A DNA stretch of 6,053 bases from CAYQTE01 sp964420285 (GTDB lineage: Bacteria > Planctomycetota > Phycisphaerae > Tepidisphaerales > Tepidisphaeraceae): the NCBI GenBank assembly GCA_964420285.1, contig CAYQTE010000141.1:1-6053 (forward strand). Reading direction: 5' to 3'. The notes below the pieces were generated by a model. It was not told the origin of the DNA, searched no databases, and was given only the letters and a program-made list of their open reading frames with translations. A program made the position numbers and the translations under genes. Shown here in pieces: positions 5,203-6,053 of this stretch (position 1 is its first letter; the number at the start of each line of letters is the position of its first letter).

Positions 5203-5904
5203 TCACCCCGGCGGCAACGGCTCCGCCGGCGGGTCGGTTGGCGGCGGTTTCGAATTCTTGCCCGGCGGAATCGGCGTCCCGCATTCGGGGCAGCGTTGGC
5301 CGGGCCCGTGTGCGCGAAGGTCGTAGCCGCATTTCAGGCAAAGCCCGTGCAAGCGACGATAGCGGTTACTTCGCCCGCGGATGACGGCACAGACCATCGG
5401 GCACGCCAAGAGCAAAAGGATCGCCCAATCAGGACATGCCGCAGTCATTATCACGCCTGCCGCCCTCGAATTACGGCCGCCGCGGCGCTGGTAGCCAAAG
5501 CCCCATTTGGCGAACCCATATTTGCGACATTCGCCAATTCCATCCGCGTCACCACCGAACTCAAACCCCGTCGCACAGTGCTGCCACAGCCAATCTCGAT
5601 CATCACCGGCCGTGCAAAACACGTCCAAGGCGTTATATCGCACATAGATCCCCCCCGTACCGCCTAAGGTCATGCCAATCTCCGCAGTCACAGATTTCCA
5701 GTCTATCTCGCCGGGCTTCGCCCCAACGGTTCTACGATCAGTGCCGAAGCGAGCGCACCGCAATGTGCACTGACTTCCCACCCACGCCGCAACGACGCCG
5801 AGGCTACCAACAGCGCATGACGTGAGAGCCATTACGATTCCGAGCCGACGGAGCATTCGCCATGCTCCCGAAATCGCCCACGCCCAATGGTTATGCTCGT
5901 TCAT
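5203..5904 (-). CDS. Two-helix membrane protein with C-terminal zinc ribbon, function unknown
   Basis: A 233-residue protein. Residues about 20-42 are a first membrane helix preceded by basic WRMLRR. Residues about 43-157 form a loop rich in Gly, Trp and Cys, probably outside the cytoplasmic membrane. Residues about 158-176 are a second helix (ILLLLACPMVCAVI). Then come basic RGRSNRYRR and a zinc ribbon, C189-x2-C192-x12-C205-x2-C208 (CLKCGYDLR and CPECGTPIP). A Pro-rich tail ends the protein. By the positive-inside rule both ends face the cytoplasm. This layout, with the CGYDLR ribbon, recurs in uncharacterised planctomycete proteins; that is recognition from memory, and no function is implied. 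The start at 5904 has no Shine-Dalgarno, and Met17 is an alternative that keeps both helices. It converges on nadA across a repeat-rich gap and lies 29 bases after an upstream minus-strand open frame. Confidence 0.75.
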   Translation of the reverse strand: MNEHNHWAWAISGAWRMLRRLGIVMALTSCAVGSLGVVAAWVGSQCTLRCARFGTDRRTVGAKPGEIDWKSVTAEIGMTLGGTGGIYVRYNALDVFCTAGDDRDWLWQHCATGFEFGGDADGIGECRKYGFAKWGFGYQRRGGRNSRAAGVIMTAACPDWAILLLLACPMVCAVIRGRSNRYRRLHGLCLKCGYDLRAHGPGQRCPECGTPIPPGKNSKPPPTDPPAEPLPPG

Positions 5905-5933
5905 TCAAAACGAAATAAAGGTCCCGCGAACCG

Positions 5934-6053
5934 TTAGATGCCTTTCCCACTCGGACCCGTGCGTTTGCGCCATCCGACCGGGCGGCCGCGGGGTCGCGGG
6001 GACTGCTCCAGGCCCTCCGGCGACAGCCGTCTGTTCGACCCACGCCGCGCGGC
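5934..6053 (-). CDS. Possible C-terminal end of a gene running off the window (AT-hook-like tail)
   Basis: A minus-strand frame is open from the window edge to a TAA at 5934-5936, giving 39 residues. It is Arg/Pro/Gly-rich and contains RRLSPEGLEQ and PRPRGRPVGWRKR. The RGRP core flanked by basic residues resembles an AT-hook, and an RLSPEG motif is seen in small basic bacterial DNA-binding proteins. Third codon positions are mostly G or C. In GC-rich DNA a 40-codon open frame is cheap, and the plus strand is open here too, so this is tentative. It would end 29 bases before the zinc-ribbon protein and could share its transcript. Confidence 0.3.
   Translation of the reverse strand, partial: AARRGSNRRLSPEGLEQSPRPRGRPVGWRKRTGPSGKGI

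Overview
The window looks like a piece of a GC-rich Planctomycetota chromosome, most likely Phycisphaerae-like. Three things point there. There are two tandem outer-membrane beta-barrel proteins of the BBP2/OmpL-like type. There is a small two-helix membrane protein ending in a CxxCGYDLR...CPECG zinc ribbon, a tail common in proteins of that group. The convergent and 3' gene flanks carry dispersed C-rich/G-rich hairpin repeats. The assignment rests on recognition of sequence style, not on a marker gene or a search.

Layout from left to right. Positions 1-290 hold no credible gene but contain two inverted copies of a hairpin repeat. A minus-strand terminator (291-328) closes a porin gene (356-1603, minus). 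A second intrinsic terminator (1662-1702) separates it from its upstream paralog (1730-3052, minus). The two porins are clearly duplicates: signal peptide, barrel, Shine-Dalgarno spacing, leader hairpin and terminator stem core all correspond. From 3053 to 3740 is a long intergenic region, AT-rich from about 3290 to 3560, with a plausible minus-strand promoter for the porins. It is divergent with nadA (3741-4931, plus), which encodes quinolinate synthase with all recognisable catalytic and cluster residues and a Pro/Ala-rich insert. Positions 4932-5202 are a repeat-rich convergent intergenic region. The zinc-ribbon membrane protein follows (5203-5904, minus). Upstream of it, an open minus-strand frame ending at 5934 may be the tail of another gene that continues beyond the window.

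The genes do not form one pathway. NadA makes quinolinate for NAD synthesis in the cytosol, with no nadB or nadC beside it. The porins act in the outer membrane. The zinc-ribbon protein is an inner-membrane protein of unknown role. I see no tRNA, rRNA, CRISPR array, transposase or defence system. The most interesting material is non-coding: a hairpin repeat family whose 3' arm and tail form G-quadruplex motifs, and the duplicated porin transcription unit with a terminator between the copies.
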